A DNA stretch of 64,000 nucleotides from Thermosipho ferrireducens (GCF_017358165.1 NZ_CP071446.1:930001-994000); one strand, 5' to 3'. Positions 8,633-15,975 are shown, numbered from the stretch's first letter. Numbers and translations are program-made. Notes: generated from the sequence alone by a model not told the origin.

Positions 8633-9052
8633 TCAATACCACCTCAACAGGAAGTCTTTTATACATTTCTTACATACCCCGCAACGTGTGAAAAATCTTT
8701 TCAAAAGTTCTTTTGGTATTAAAAATACATACCTATGATTATATTCAAACACATAAGACGGTTTTTGTTGGAACTTGCAAAATTCATCACTTGAAATATT
8801 ACAATCGTTCCATATATCTACTTTAATCTTTGAATAGTTTTTGGTTGATAAAAACATAATTTTACAGTTATTGCCGGAATTTTCAACTATAACTGGCCTT
8901 TTTTCACGCTCTCCTTGTTTAGAATTCCACAGCCCATCACCGATTTTTAATTCTTTAGAAAATGATTTTAAATCTTCTATAAAGCCTATAGAGGTTTTAT
9001 AGAGCTCCTTGTACTCAGGCTTAACGAAAATATCTTCGATAAGTTTCCGCAT
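8633..9052 (-). CDS. MazF/PemK-like small protein with C-terminal Cys motif, first gene of the calp-csm operon
   Basis: The protein has 139 residues. The middle part, IGDGLWNSKQGEREKRPVIV, resembles the GD.W...G.E...RP.(V/L)V entry of MazF/PemK toxins, followed by strands typical of that fold. The tail CGVCKKC suggests a metal site or a redox pair; other cysteines occur at NDC and EFC. It could be a second MazF-type partner of the sigma factor, a toxin, or an unrelated regulator. It starts with ATG and GGAGG and is followed 1 nt later by the sigma gene, so it is co-expressed with the cassette. It is not obviously a part of the described CalpL-T-S trio. Confidence 0.6.
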   Translation of the reverse strand: MRKLIEDIFVKPEYKELYKTSIGFIEDLKSFSKELKIGDGLWNSKQGEREKRPVIVENSGNNCKIMFLSTKNYSKIKVDIWNDCNISSDEFCKFQQKPSYVFEYNHRYVFLIPKELLKRFFTRCGVCKKCIKDFLLRWY

Positions 9053-9099
9053 TAAAAAACCTCCAAGTTTTATAATTAATTCCGTAACATTCCTGATAT

Positions 9100-9105
9100 A
9101 TTATA
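9100..9105 (-). promoter_or_regulatory. Candidate -10 box (TATAAT) of the calp-csx1-csm operon
   Basis: In the 69-bp gap between the cas2 stop and the first gene of the effector operon, the minus strand reads GTTATAATAT. No good -35 is visible 17 nt upstream. It is the only gap of this kind between the adaptation genes and the effector genes, so a promoter here is plausible but unproven. Confidence 0.4.
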
Positions 9106-9121
9106 ACATATACGTTTCTAA

Positions 9122-9400
9122 TTATAAAATATTACTTGAAACATTCCATTTTTCTGTCCCATCAACCTCTTTTTTTATCACATTTTTCGAATTAAAAAAA
9201 TAAATGACAATATTATCTTCTTCTGGATTTATTTTCCTCTTTATTTCCCCTATCATCTTTTTTATGTTAGATTGTGTTATATATCCTTCAAAAGTAGAAT
9301 TTTGCTGCCAGATAATGTACTTTTTCAAAATTTTGTGAATTTTATTCACTCTTTTTTCGTTAATATCATACACAACCAATACGTACTTAATATCTATCAC
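9122..9400 (-). CDS. cas2: Cas2 (first copy, downstream of cas1)
   Basis: The protein has 92 residues with the Cas2 ferredoxin-like opening YVLVVYDINEKRVNKIHKIL and the dimer-helix part WQQNSTFEGYI. Cas2 pairs with Cas1 to integrate spacers. It begins with GTG in a GTGA overlap with the cas1 stop, so it is coupled to cas1. Its C-terminal tail (KKEVDGTEKWNVSSNIL) differs from the other cas2 at 10395-10655. Confidence 0.93.
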   Translation of the reverse strand: MIDIKYVLVVYDINEKRVNKIHKILKKYIIWQQNSTFEGYITQSNIKKMIGEIKRKINPEEDNIVIYFFNSKNVIKKEVDGTEKWNVSSNIL

Positions 9401-10383
9401 TCTCCCAAACGGAATCCTTTAAATTTTTCCTCTCCTTTAAGATGCCTGATAAGTTTATAACATTCATGCAAAATTACTGTTTTAAAAGATACCTTGTTGT
9501 CATTATATAGAGTTACTTTATGCTCAAGTCTTTTTTCAAATTCTTCAACGAACTTCTTTTTCCCTTTCCCGGATAAATAAACACCGTTCTTCACTTCCTC
9601 AAAATCTTCTTTCTTTATGACATTTGAATTTATCACTTTTAATATTACTTTATCAACAATAATTGGTTTAAAAATTTCCGCTATATCAAGCTGTAATGAG
9701 AATTTTCGTTTATTTGGCTCGTGTAAAAAACTTATACTTGGTTCAAGCGAAGTTTTATATATTTCAGCTAACACAATGTTATACAAAATGGTATTTCCAA
9801 AACTTATCAATGCATTTACTTCATCTTTTGGAGGATTCTTTCTTCTTTCTTCAAATTCAAAATCTTTTTTTCCTACTATTTTTCCAATAGCTTTATAATA
9901 AGTTTTTCGAATATTTCCTTCTATAGCCATTAACGCTGCTATATTCTTTTGTCTTTCAAATGTACCTTTCAATTTTTTTACATAATTTATCTCTCGTTGT
10001 ACTAATTTTTTATAGTTTTTAAGAACATACAACATATTATCCACAGCTGCTTCTAAAATAGATTTTGCAATTTCAAGTCTACGCTTTATATCCATATAAT
10101 GATTAAATTGAAGAATAAGCATTTCGCCTGTTTTGTTAATTTCTCGTGGATAAAAACTTCCTAAAAAATTCCCATAGTAATTGTAAAAAAATATTGGAAT
10201 ACCCTCTTTTGATAACAAATCTAAAAAACGTTTATTCATGGTTACTTCAGAAAACACCATAATCGAGGAAAAACTTTTTAATGGAATAAATATAGCTTTT
10301 TCACTCTTTTTCAAAGGGATCAAGTACAAAGCACTATTTTTTCTTTTTAACTCGCCATCTGTAAAAATATATAATGTTTCCAT
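9397..10383 (-). CDS. cas1: Cas1 integrase
   Basis: The protein has 328 residues with the two-part Cas1 fold: an N-terminal beta domain (METLYIFTDGELKRKNSALY) and a helical catalytic domain. The expected metal-site regions are visible at NALISFGNTILYN and at FLHEPNKRKFSLQLDIAE (His and Asp). It catalyses spacer insertion at the leader-proximal repeat. No reverse-transcriptase domain is fused. It lies between two cas2 genes, 11 nt downstream of the first of them and overlapping the second by 4 nt. Confidence 0.96.
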   Translation of the reverse strand: METLYIFTDGELKRKNSALYLIPLKKSEKAIFIPLKSFSSIMVFSEVTMNKRFLDLLSKEGIPIFFYNYYGNFLGSFYPREINKTGEMLILQFNHYMDIKRRLEIAKSILEAAVDNMLYVLKNYKKLVQREINYVKKLKGTFERQKNIAALMAIEGNIRKTYYKAIGKIVGKKDFEFEERRKNPPKDEVNALISFGNTILYNIVLAEIYKTSLEPSISFLHEPNKRKFSLQLDIAEIFKPIIVDKVILKVINSNVIKKEDFEEVKNGVYLSGKGKKKFVEEFEKRLEHKVTLYNDNKVSFKTVILHECYKLIRHLKGEEKFKGFRLGE

Positions 10384-10394
10384 TTGCTCCCTCC

Positions 10395-10655
10395 TTACAC
10401 AAAATTAGAGACATTTGGTTTAAAATCTCCTATTACTTTTCTATAAGGTACAAATTCCGGGTTTAAAATGTACCAGTACACTGAATCTTCTTCTGAAATT
10501 ATTTTCCTTATCTTTTCACGAAGTTCTTTATAATTTTTTTCAGTGATCATCCCTTCAAGCACAGACTTTTGCACCCATCTTAAATATTTTCTTGCAATTC
10601 TTAAAACCTTTGCTACCCTTTTAGTATTGACATCATAAATCATTATTACATACAT
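10395..10655 (-). CDS. cas2: Cas2 (second copy, upstream of cas1)
   Basis: The protein has 86 residues with the classic Cas2 start MYVIMIYDVNTKRVAKVLRI and the central RWVQKSVLEGMITEKNY. It is well diverged from the cas2 at 9122-9400, so it is not a recent tandem copy. It has ATG behind AGGAGGTGAG. It is the promoter-proximal gene of a cas2-cas1-cas2 unit. Confidence 0.94.
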   Translation of the reverse strand: MYVIMIYDVNTKRVAKVLRIARKYLRWVQKSVLEGMITEKNYKELREKIRKIISEEDSVYWYILNPEFVPYRKVIGDFKPNVSNFV

Positions 10656-10710
10656 TCTTTCTCACCTCCTACCAATAAATAAATACGAAAAAATTAAAAA
10701 ATTTCTGACA

Positions 10711-10745
10711 TAAAAAATAAAAAAATTGGGGAGATTACTCTCCCC
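10711..10745 (-). terminator. Rho-independent terminator of the 10760-11392 gene
   Basis: On the minus strand a 7-bp stem GGGGAGA / TCTCCCC with a GTAA loop (arms at 10728-10734 and 10739-10745) is followed by AATTTTTTTATTTTTTATG. It separates the barrel gene from the cas2-cas1-cas2 unit, which therefore probably has its own promoter. Confidence 0.85.
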
Positions 10746-10759
10746 CAAAAAGTAACTAA

Positions 10760-11392
10760 CTAAAAAGAATAACCTAAAGTTAAGCCAACTCCCATACTTC
10801 CATCTTTAGTCTCCGCAGCTTCATCTGAATACTCAAACCTTATAGAAGTATAGTTAAAAGTAACATAGGGTTTTATGTAAAATCCTTTCGTATAATTATT
10901 AAGCCAATATGTGTAACCTGCCGTTAGATTATAAGTATTCCCAGAAATATCCACGGTATAAGTTGAATAGAAATATTCAAAACTGGCCTCTCCATTTATA
11001 ATTCCATAACCTAAATAAGCAAATACATTTTCATAGTTTATTTCCACACCAAAACCAAAAATTGAATAATTCATACTAAAGTCCGAATAAGATAGAGATA
11101 GATCCATTGATGTTGTCGTATAACTTAAACCAAAATCATAAAGTATCCCACTAAAACTATCTTTATAATAAAATCCTCCTACAAAAGTTGTATCCGAGCC
11201 AGTCATATCAGCTAAGTCTTTTGAAACGCCAAAATAAACATTAGATAAAGTAACTCTTAATTCACCGATAAAATTGATACTACTAAAATCTGTAAATGGG
11301 TTAAGATTTAAAGCAACAATTTCTATAGAACTTGAAAACAAAATAACACTGGTAATTACTAATAAAGCAAACACCAAAAACTGCTTCGCCAA
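10760..11392 (-). CDS. Small outer-membrane beta-barrel-like protein
   Basis: The protein has 210 residues. A signal peptide is visible at residues 1-~25 (AKQFLVFALLVITSVILFSSS). The rest alternates short aromatic/hydroxyl-rich beta strands with turns and ends in a phenylalanine after LGLTLGYSF, as outer-membrane barrels do. No specific family was recognised. It starts with TTG 8 nt after AGGAGGTGA and has a clear terminator. It is followed by, but not clearly linked to, the CRISPR genes. Confidence 0.75.
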   Translation of the reverse strand: MAKQFLVFALLVITSVILFSSSIEIVALNLNPFTDFSSINFIGELRVTLSNVYFGVSKDLADMTGSDTTFVGGFYYKDSFSGILYDFGLSYTTTSMDLSLSYSDFSMNYSIFGFGVEINYENVFAYLGYGIINGEASFEYFYSTYTVDISGNTYNLTAGYTYWLNNYTKGFYIKPYVTFNYTSIRFEYSDEAAETKDGSMGVGLTLGYSF

Positions 11393-11731
11393 AATGTCAC
11401 CTCCTGCTATCAGAAAATTATTTTCAGCCTCAACAAAATAAATAAAAAATTATTTTAAAAATCACCCCCTTTCAACCTAAAACATATTGATAACTTTTTA
11501 CTGCCTTTTTCACAATTAACGCTTCTAATATAAACAACGAACAATAACACCTATTTCTGACAGATAACAAAATAAGGAATAAAATTTATCACCAGCAGTT
11601 TCTACTTTCAAAAGGAATATCCAGTAATTTTAAATGGTAGAATACATAAAAAGATGGTTTGTTATTTATAGGAAAATTCCAAACACAATTCAGTAATTTC
11701 TTAAAAACGAAAAAAGAAAGGAGCGAATTTT
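11393..11731. other. Intergenic stretch between divergent genes
   Basis: This AT-rich 339-bp stretch must contain the promoters of the barrel gene (minus) and the small gene at 11732 (plus). It begins with the barrel gene's AGGAGGTGA site. I see no convincing -35/-10 pair, RNA gene or repeat. Confidence 0.5.
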
Positions 11732-11995
11732 ATGAAAAAACAAAATTATGAAATTCTCTGGGAAGGTAAAAATTTTATTGATGGTTATAGTGTTTTATTT
11801 ACAAAAGACTCCGGTTATTACTTTTTAACAAAAAACAAAAAGACAAAACAGAAGACTATTTTGTGGAATGAAGAGCCTGAGGCAAATTTTGAAAACGAAT
11901 ATATAACTTTAGATATAATTAAACACGACGCTGAAGATCATCACAAAAAACTTGCTGTTAAAAATATAGATATTTTATCTGGTTCAAAGGATTAA
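11732..11995 (+). CDS. Small hypothetical protein at the distal end of CRISPR array 1
   Basis: The protein has 87 residues, hydrophilic and beta-rich (YEILWEGKNFIDGYSVLFTK...), with no signal peptide or membrane segment. AAAGAAAGGAGCG lies at good spacing from the ATG, so it is likely expressed. I do not recognise a family. It runs convergently with the minus-strand transcript of CRISPR array 1. Confidence 0.6.
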   Translation: MKKQNYEILWEGKNFIDGYSVLFTKDSGYYFLTKNKKTKQKTILWNEEPEANFENEYITLDIIKHDAEDHHKKLAVKNIDILSGSKD

Positions 11996-12148
11996 AACTA
12001 TAAAAAAGTGTTGTGAAAAAGACAGGTAAGTGTACTAACAGGTATAATAAATAGTTGAGGGAATATGTAGTTTATAAATTGAATATACTATGCAATAACA
12101 TAAATCTTAGTTTTTACTTTTTGTAAATAATAAACTAAATACAAACAA

Positions 12149-12176
12149 ACCCGCGGTTTAATCCGCGGGTTTTAAT
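12149..12176 (+). terminator. Strong hairpin (possible terminator) between the small gene and array 1
   Basis: ACCCGCGG-TTTAAT-CCGCGGGT forms an 8-bp perfect stem followed on the plus strand by TTTAATTTAG. On the minus strand it is preceded by the end of CRISPR array 1. It could end transcription of the small gene or of the pre-crRNA. It starts ~3 bp before the first (leader-distal) repeat. Confidence 0.6.
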
Positions 12177-12179
12177 TTA

Positions 12180-13117
12180 GTTTTCATTCCTTATAGGTAG
12201 AAGCTAAACGAATTAATAGCTAATATTGGTCTGGATATTAGACCAAGGTTTTCATTCCTTATAGGTAGAAGCTAAACTTTTGGAAGAAAACAACATTAAA
12301 TACGAAAAACTTGAGTTTTCATTCCTTATAGGTAGAAGCTAAACTGAATTTTATTAAGAGTATTGACAGCATCGAGCAGGATTATGAGTTTTCATTCCTT
12401 ATAGGTAGAAGCTAAACGTATGTTGAGAACATTAATTACAGATAACGTCAAATTTGGGTTTTCATTCCTTATAGGTAGAAGCTAAACCATCAAATATGTT
12501 CTTAAAGAATTAGGGGTCACGCACAGAATAGGTTTTCATTCCTTATAGGTAGAAGCTAAACTTATTGTTGTTTTTAGAACTGGGCATGCAGAAGTAGAAT
12601 GGTTTTCATTCCTTATAGGTAGAAGCTAAACTTTATGTTTAGAAAAGTAATAATTGTTGATGACAGAAATTTGTTTTCATTCCTTATAGGTAGAAGCTAA
12701 ACATGTACCCTCTCACCCAATTTAGTTAAATGGGAGGAGGTGAGTTTTCATTCCTTATAGGTAGAAGCTAAACTATTATTACACCCAGCAATACGCACGT
12801 GACGTGATAGAGGTTTTCATTCCTTATAGGTAGAAGCTAAACAAACATTTGATTACTTCGAAGTAATTTTTCTCCCGTATAGGTTTTCATTCCTTATAGG
12901 TAGAAGCTAAACTTTTCTCTTCGGGGATTGAGATAGAAACAGATAATCATTTGTTTTCATTCCTTATAGGTAGAAGCTAAACGAAAACTAACAGTTACAT
13001 TGACACGGGTATCAAATAAGTTTTCATTCCTTATAGGTAGAAGCTAAACTCAACATATCGCAGCAAAGCTACTCAGATTACAGCGGAGTTTTCATTCCTT
13101 ATAGGTAGAAGCTAAAC
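12180..13117 (-). CRISPR. CRISPR array 1: 14 repeats, 13 spacers
   Basis: The 30-nt repeat begins GTTTTCATTCCTTAT and ends GTAGAAGCTAAAC on the plus strand; all 14 copies look identical. Copies begin at 12180, 12248, 12315, 12388, 12458, 12532, 12602, 12673, 12744, 12813, 12883, 12953, 13020 and 13088. Spacers are 37-44 nt. On the minus strand the repeat ends GGAATGAAAAC, the usual 3' end of type I/III repeats, and the shared leader lies at the right end, so transcription is on the minus strand and the newest spacer is at 13050-13087. Spacers can be read in frame on the plus strand, so the crRNAs would be antisense to such mRNAs. Confidence 0.98.
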
Positions 13118-13417
13118 CCGTAAGAAATTATATAATATAAGGCTTTGCGAAAAGTTACATTCCGATTAGAAAGAAGTTAATTAAAAGTAAAGTCGTTTAT
13201 TTATGCGCCTTTACGTGCGTTTTTTGTCCCGATAAAATTGGCTGTTTTTCACCATTTTTCACTCGTTTACTTAAACTTTACACTGTTAAGAAAGCGTGAT
13301 TGTTTATTTATGCTGGTTTAGATATAAAATGTTAACGGATGGTGAACGAGGGTGATATGAAGATAACCTGTTAATTTTATTATTTAAGATTCCTCACCCT
13401 TCGGATTCGGAATGACA
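13118..13417 (-). promoter_or_regulatory. Leader of CRISPR array 1 (copy A of a 300-bp duplication)
   Basis: This stretch is nearly identical to 18024-18323 next to array 2; I see three base differences. Adjacent to the first repeat the minus strand reads TTATATTATATAATTTC, a promoter-like AT-rich stretch. The far end merges into a dispersed AAGATTCCTC...GGAATGACA repeat. Position next to both arrays and conservation argue for leader function (integration signal and pre-crRNA promoter). Confidence 0.85.
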
Positions 13418-13605
13418 TGGAGAAGGGGGAGCCTCGCCAGTTATAAGATTCCTCGTCGCTGAGCTCCTCGGAATGACAGGGATGGGTTAAATTCCTCGTC
13501 ACATATGCTCCTCGGAATGACGGGGGAGGGGGATCCCTTGCCTTTTACGCTCCTTGGAATGTCAACCTTTTTTGTTATCCTGAGCGTAGCGAAGGATCTT
13601 GTTTT
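13385..13605. repeat. Cluster of dispersed intergenic repeats (AAGATTCCTC...GGAATGACA family)
   Basis: At least three diverged copies of a ~33-bp element run AAGATTCCTC-(variable)-TTCGGAATGACA (13385-13416, 13445-13478, 13491-13521), followed by related pieces at 13530-13560 and an inverted-type copy GTTATCCTGAGCGTAGCGAAGGATCTTG split at 13575-13602. The same family recurs at 18290-18522. No coding potential is seen. Such elements are common in intergenic DNA of some thermophiles; I do not know their function. Confidence 0.75.
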
Positions 13606-13626
13606 TTTACCAACCTTATTTATTTT

Positions 13627-14286
13627 TTAGAAACACTCATTAAGCAATTTAGAGTATTTTTTCTTGCCAATTCCTTCTAATTTCATCAAGTCTCTGAATC
13701 TCTCTATTTTTACACCTATTTTCTTTTCAAACAAAGTATCTTTTAAAAACAATTTATTTTCTACTTTTTTTATTGCATAATTTTCAACAGGACCACTATA
13801 CAGGTCAAGTGCTATAACAATTTTTAGATTTAAAGCATGTAAATAACGTACTATTAATTCTTCAACCTTATCCCACTTGAGCTTTCCTAAACCAGCTCCT
13901 AATTTTGGAATTACAATTGTTCTTACTTTATCTTCATTTATAAATTTTAATAGTTCTTTCAAACCTTTTTCTATCCACTCATACTTTGAAGGTAATTTAT
14001 AATCATCTTTAGTTGCCATGTTATATATTAATATTTTCTTTTTACTACGCTTTTCTGGAGCTAAAGAACTATAATAAGAAATATTTTGCTCTGATTTAAA
14101 TATTCCGCCAGGTTTTATTTCATTTTTCTGGCATAACTTTTTATACTCTTCATTCATTTCTGGAAACCTCAAAGCAAATTCTAATGCTAAACCTTTTCCC
14201 ATATACCCTTTTGTATTTATGGTATTAATTATAGCATCAGCAATATCGACATGTTCAAACACAGAATAAGGTGATAATTCAATCAT
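13627..14286 (-). CDS. darG: DarG-like macrodomain antitoxin
   Basis: The protein has 219 residues. The macrodomain covers ~1-160 (DIADAIINTINTKGYMGKGL, then PGGIFKSE and VIPKLGAGLGKLKW), matching ADP-ribosylglycohydrolases of the DarG/TARG1 class that strip ADP-ribose from thymidine in DNA. The C-terminal ~60 residues (ending KLEGIGKKKYSKLLNECF) would be the toxin-binding tail; it is shorter than in DarG of Mycobacterium. The gene follows the darT-like toxin by 1 nt. I chose ATG 14286 (GAGGAG 8 nt upstream) over GTG 14295. Confidence 0.88.
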   Translation of the reverse strand: MIELSPYSVFEHVDIADAIINTINTKGYMGKGLALEFALRFPEMNEEYKKLCQKNEIKPGGIFKSEQNISYYSSLAPEKRSKKKILIYNMATKDDYKLPSKYEWIEKGLKELLKFINEDKVRTIVIPKLGAGLGKLKWDKVEELIVRYLHALNLKIVIALDLYSGPVENYAIKKVENKLFLKDTLFEKKIGVKIERFRDLMKLEGIGKKKYSKLLNECF

Positions 14287-14287
14287 G

Positions 14288-15046
14288 TTAGTCACTCCTC
14301 AACCATGATTCAAAAAACAAATCTTTTATGTGATAACATTTCGTTTCAACAGGTATTTTATAGGGATATCGCTTCAAAATACTTTTAACTTTACCTAAAT
14401 TTGCATCTTTTACAAATATTCTTTTTACATATTTTAAAGGTACATAACCTAAGACCAAAACTTCAGATTGTATTATCTTTTTTAAATTATCATCATTTTT
14501 CCAGGAATCGCTCATTATTTTTTTTATGTTTAAATTAATCATCCTGGGATTTTCACTTATTTGCGCATCAGAAGCCGACGCATTTTTATATGAATAAAAA
14601 ATATGTCTGAAATCCTCCAAAATCCTATTTGAAATTTGTAAAACAGCAAAATTTACTTTTTTTACAATATATCTATACAACATAGCATTTCGTGGATTAA
14701 TATATAATCCTACAAAGTTATGGATATTATATTTCCTATATATGTACTTCTCTGCCCTTCGCTTTTGCACATTTTTATCAGATGGGTCATTTATTCTTTT
14801 TCCTTTTTTTAAAACATTGTTTCTGCATTCTATTTTACCAGATTTTATGATATTTTCCAAATTTTCAATAGGAACTATATAATACAAAAATTTAATATTT
14901 TCTATCTTTCTTATCCTCCCTTTTTTAAAAATATCAAAAATAAAGTTTAATTCTTCATACGTAAAACTTTCTGGGTAAGGGCGGAATACATACCCTAACC
15001 TTTTTAATTTTTCATTTATATAATTTATTAATTGGCTTTTCTCCAT
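14288..15046 (-). CDS. darT: DarT-like DNA ADP-ribosyltransferase toxin with an N-terminal extra domain
   Basis: Residues ~45-250 match DarT (DUF4433): the NAD-binding entry YYIVPIENLENIIKSGKIEC, the HNFVGLYINPRNAMLYRYI block, the SYKNASASDAQISENP block, and QSEVLVLGYVP with the likely catalytic Glu195. DarT adds ADP-ribose to thymidine in single-stranded DNA and can act in phage defence. The first ~45 residues (INEKLKRLGYVF...ESFTYEELNFIFDIF) are not usual for DarT and resemble the three small proteins encoded upstream. ATG 15046 is behind GAGGTG. Confidence 0.9.
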   Translation of the reverse strand: MEKSQLINYINEKLKRLGYVFRPYPESFTYEELNFIFDIFKKGRIRKIENIKFLYYIVPIENLENIIKSGKIECRNNVLKKGKRINDPSDKNVQKRRAEKYIYRKYNIHNFVGLYINPRNAMLYRYIVKKVNFAVLQISNRILEDFRHIFYSYKNASASDAQISENPRMINLNIKKIMSDSWKNDDNLKKIIQSEVLVLGYVPLKYVKRIFVKDANLGKVKSILKRYPYKIPVETKCYHIKDLFFESWLRSD

Positions 15047-15130
15047 CAAATTAATTCACCTCTATTAATTTTATTGCAATAAACAAAATTCTTACAAAGC
15101 CAAAGGTAGGTCAATCAACAATAGATAGAA

Positions 15131-15325
15131 TCATTTAAATGTAGGAAGATTCACCAGAAATTTTAAAATAACTTTAAGTTCATACTCATTAAAAAGACTT
15201 TTTATACTAAATTTCCCAACCTCATAACCTAAATACTTTGTTATTTCGCGAATAACATGACGTATTTCATCGATATCAACATCTACTAACTTTTGTTTAT
15301 TCTTAATGTCCGGGTTTTTTTCCAT
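15131..15325 (-). CDS. Small protein C of the DarT-associated family
   Basis: The protein has 64 residues, no signal peptide. Its C-terminal half (IREITKYLGYEV...LFNEYELKVILKFLVNL) aligns with the DarT N-terminus and with the proteins at 15375 and 15571: a helix with a tyrosine, a short hydrophobic strand, then xEEL-x-x-I-hydrophobic-x-F. The ATG at 15325 has AGAGAGGTG 6 nt upstream; the longer GTG start at 15334 is less likely. Function unknown; possibly a free version of the toxin's extra domain. Confidence 0.65.
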   Translation of the reverse strand: MEKNPDIKNKQKLVDVDIDEIRHVIREITKYLGYEVGKFSIKSLFNEYELKVILKFLVNLPTFK

Positions 15326-15374
15326 TACAAACACCTCTCTTTATATTTTTAAATCCAATTTAACTTACTATTAC

Positions 15375-15563
15375 TTAATAATAATAATCTTCATCTGGAA
15401 CATATGGTTCAATAATGTTACAAAATTTTAAAATTATGAGCAGTTCTTCGCCTGTACAATTTTTCAAATAACCTTTGTCAACTTCTATATCCCGCGTCTT
15501 AAATAAAGCATACACAACTTTTTCTAGTATATCTTTTTCAATTTTCACAATTTTCTTTTCCAT
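15375..15563 (-). CDS. Small protein B of the DarT-associated family
   Basis: The protein has 62 residues. The core ILEKVVYALFKTRDIEVDK then YLKNCTGEELLIILKFC carries the same EEL-x-I-I-x-K-F pattern as its neighbours. The acidic, tyrosine-rich tail PYVPDEDYYY is unique to this copy. It starts with ATG just 7 nt after the stop of small protein A, with the GGTGG of the A gene's end as a weak ribosome site, so it is probably coupled to it. Confidence 0.62.
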   Translation of the reverse strand: MEKKIVKIEKDILEKVVYALFKTRDIEVDKGYLKNCTGEELLIILKFCNIIEPYVPDEDYYY

Positions 15564-15570
15564 AGACTAC

Positions 15571-15732
15571 CTACCACCTTCCTCCACCAAACATATGGTA
15601 AAAAAATTTAAAAATAATTTCTAGCTCTTCATCACTATAGTTATTTAACAAATATTCCTTTCGAATGTTTAATTTGTAATAACTTCTTAACCAGGATATT
15701 ATTAAACTTAACTTAACCTCTTTAAACTCCAC
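15571..15732 (-). CDS. Small protein A of the DarT-associated family
   Basis: The gene encodes 53 residues from a GTG at 15732, 10 nt after GGAGGG. The core LIISWLRSYYKLNIRK then YLLNNYSDEELEIIFKFF is the clearest member of the family; the tail is YHMFGGGRW. It is the first gene of the four-gene minus-strand unit that ends in darT-darG. It is very short, so reality depends on its similarity to the neighbouring frames. Confidence 0.58.
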   Translation of the reverse strand: MEFKEVKLSLIISWLRSYYKLNIRKEYLLNNYSDEELEIIFKFFYHMFGGGRW

Positions 15733-15781
15733 AAGTACTCATCCCTCCTCGTGTATAATGTTGTTGAGAAATTTGCAAATC

Positions 15782-15952
15782 AATCCAACTCTGAGTTATC
15801 ATATAACTAAAGTAATTCAGTCCCTCCTTGCACGTAAGTGCCTGGTTTAGTCTGACTAACTTTGGTATGAAGGTTGAATTGTTACTCGGTGAATGAGCTT
15901 TGAGCTCCTACATAGTGCGAGAGTCTTTTGCCTTCATACCCAGAGTTGGATT
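15782..15952 (+). ncRNA. Structured 5' RNA of the IS110 element, candidate bridge RNA
   Basis: The 171-nt stretch before the transposase is closed by a perfect 12-bp pairing, AATCCAACTCTG (15782-15793) with CAGAGTTGGATT (15941-15952). Directly inside, GGTATGAAGG (15864-15873) pairs perfectly with CCTTCATACC (15931-15940). This leaves two hairpin domains, one with GCAC-GTAA-GTGC (~15830) and one with GAGCT-TTG-AGCTC (~15895). IS110 elements encode a ~177-nt bridge RNA in the left non-coding end, and its two loops guide donor and target recognition. Position, size and fold fit; the loop assignment is not done. Confidence 0.72.
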
Positions 15953-15975
15953 TTATTTGAAAGGATGTGTTTTTT

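Noticed and set aside
9397-10383. Reverse transcriptase-Cas1 fusion as an explanation for the sense-coding spacers
   Set aside because: The protein has 328 residues with no reverse-transcriptase part, and none is seen next to it.
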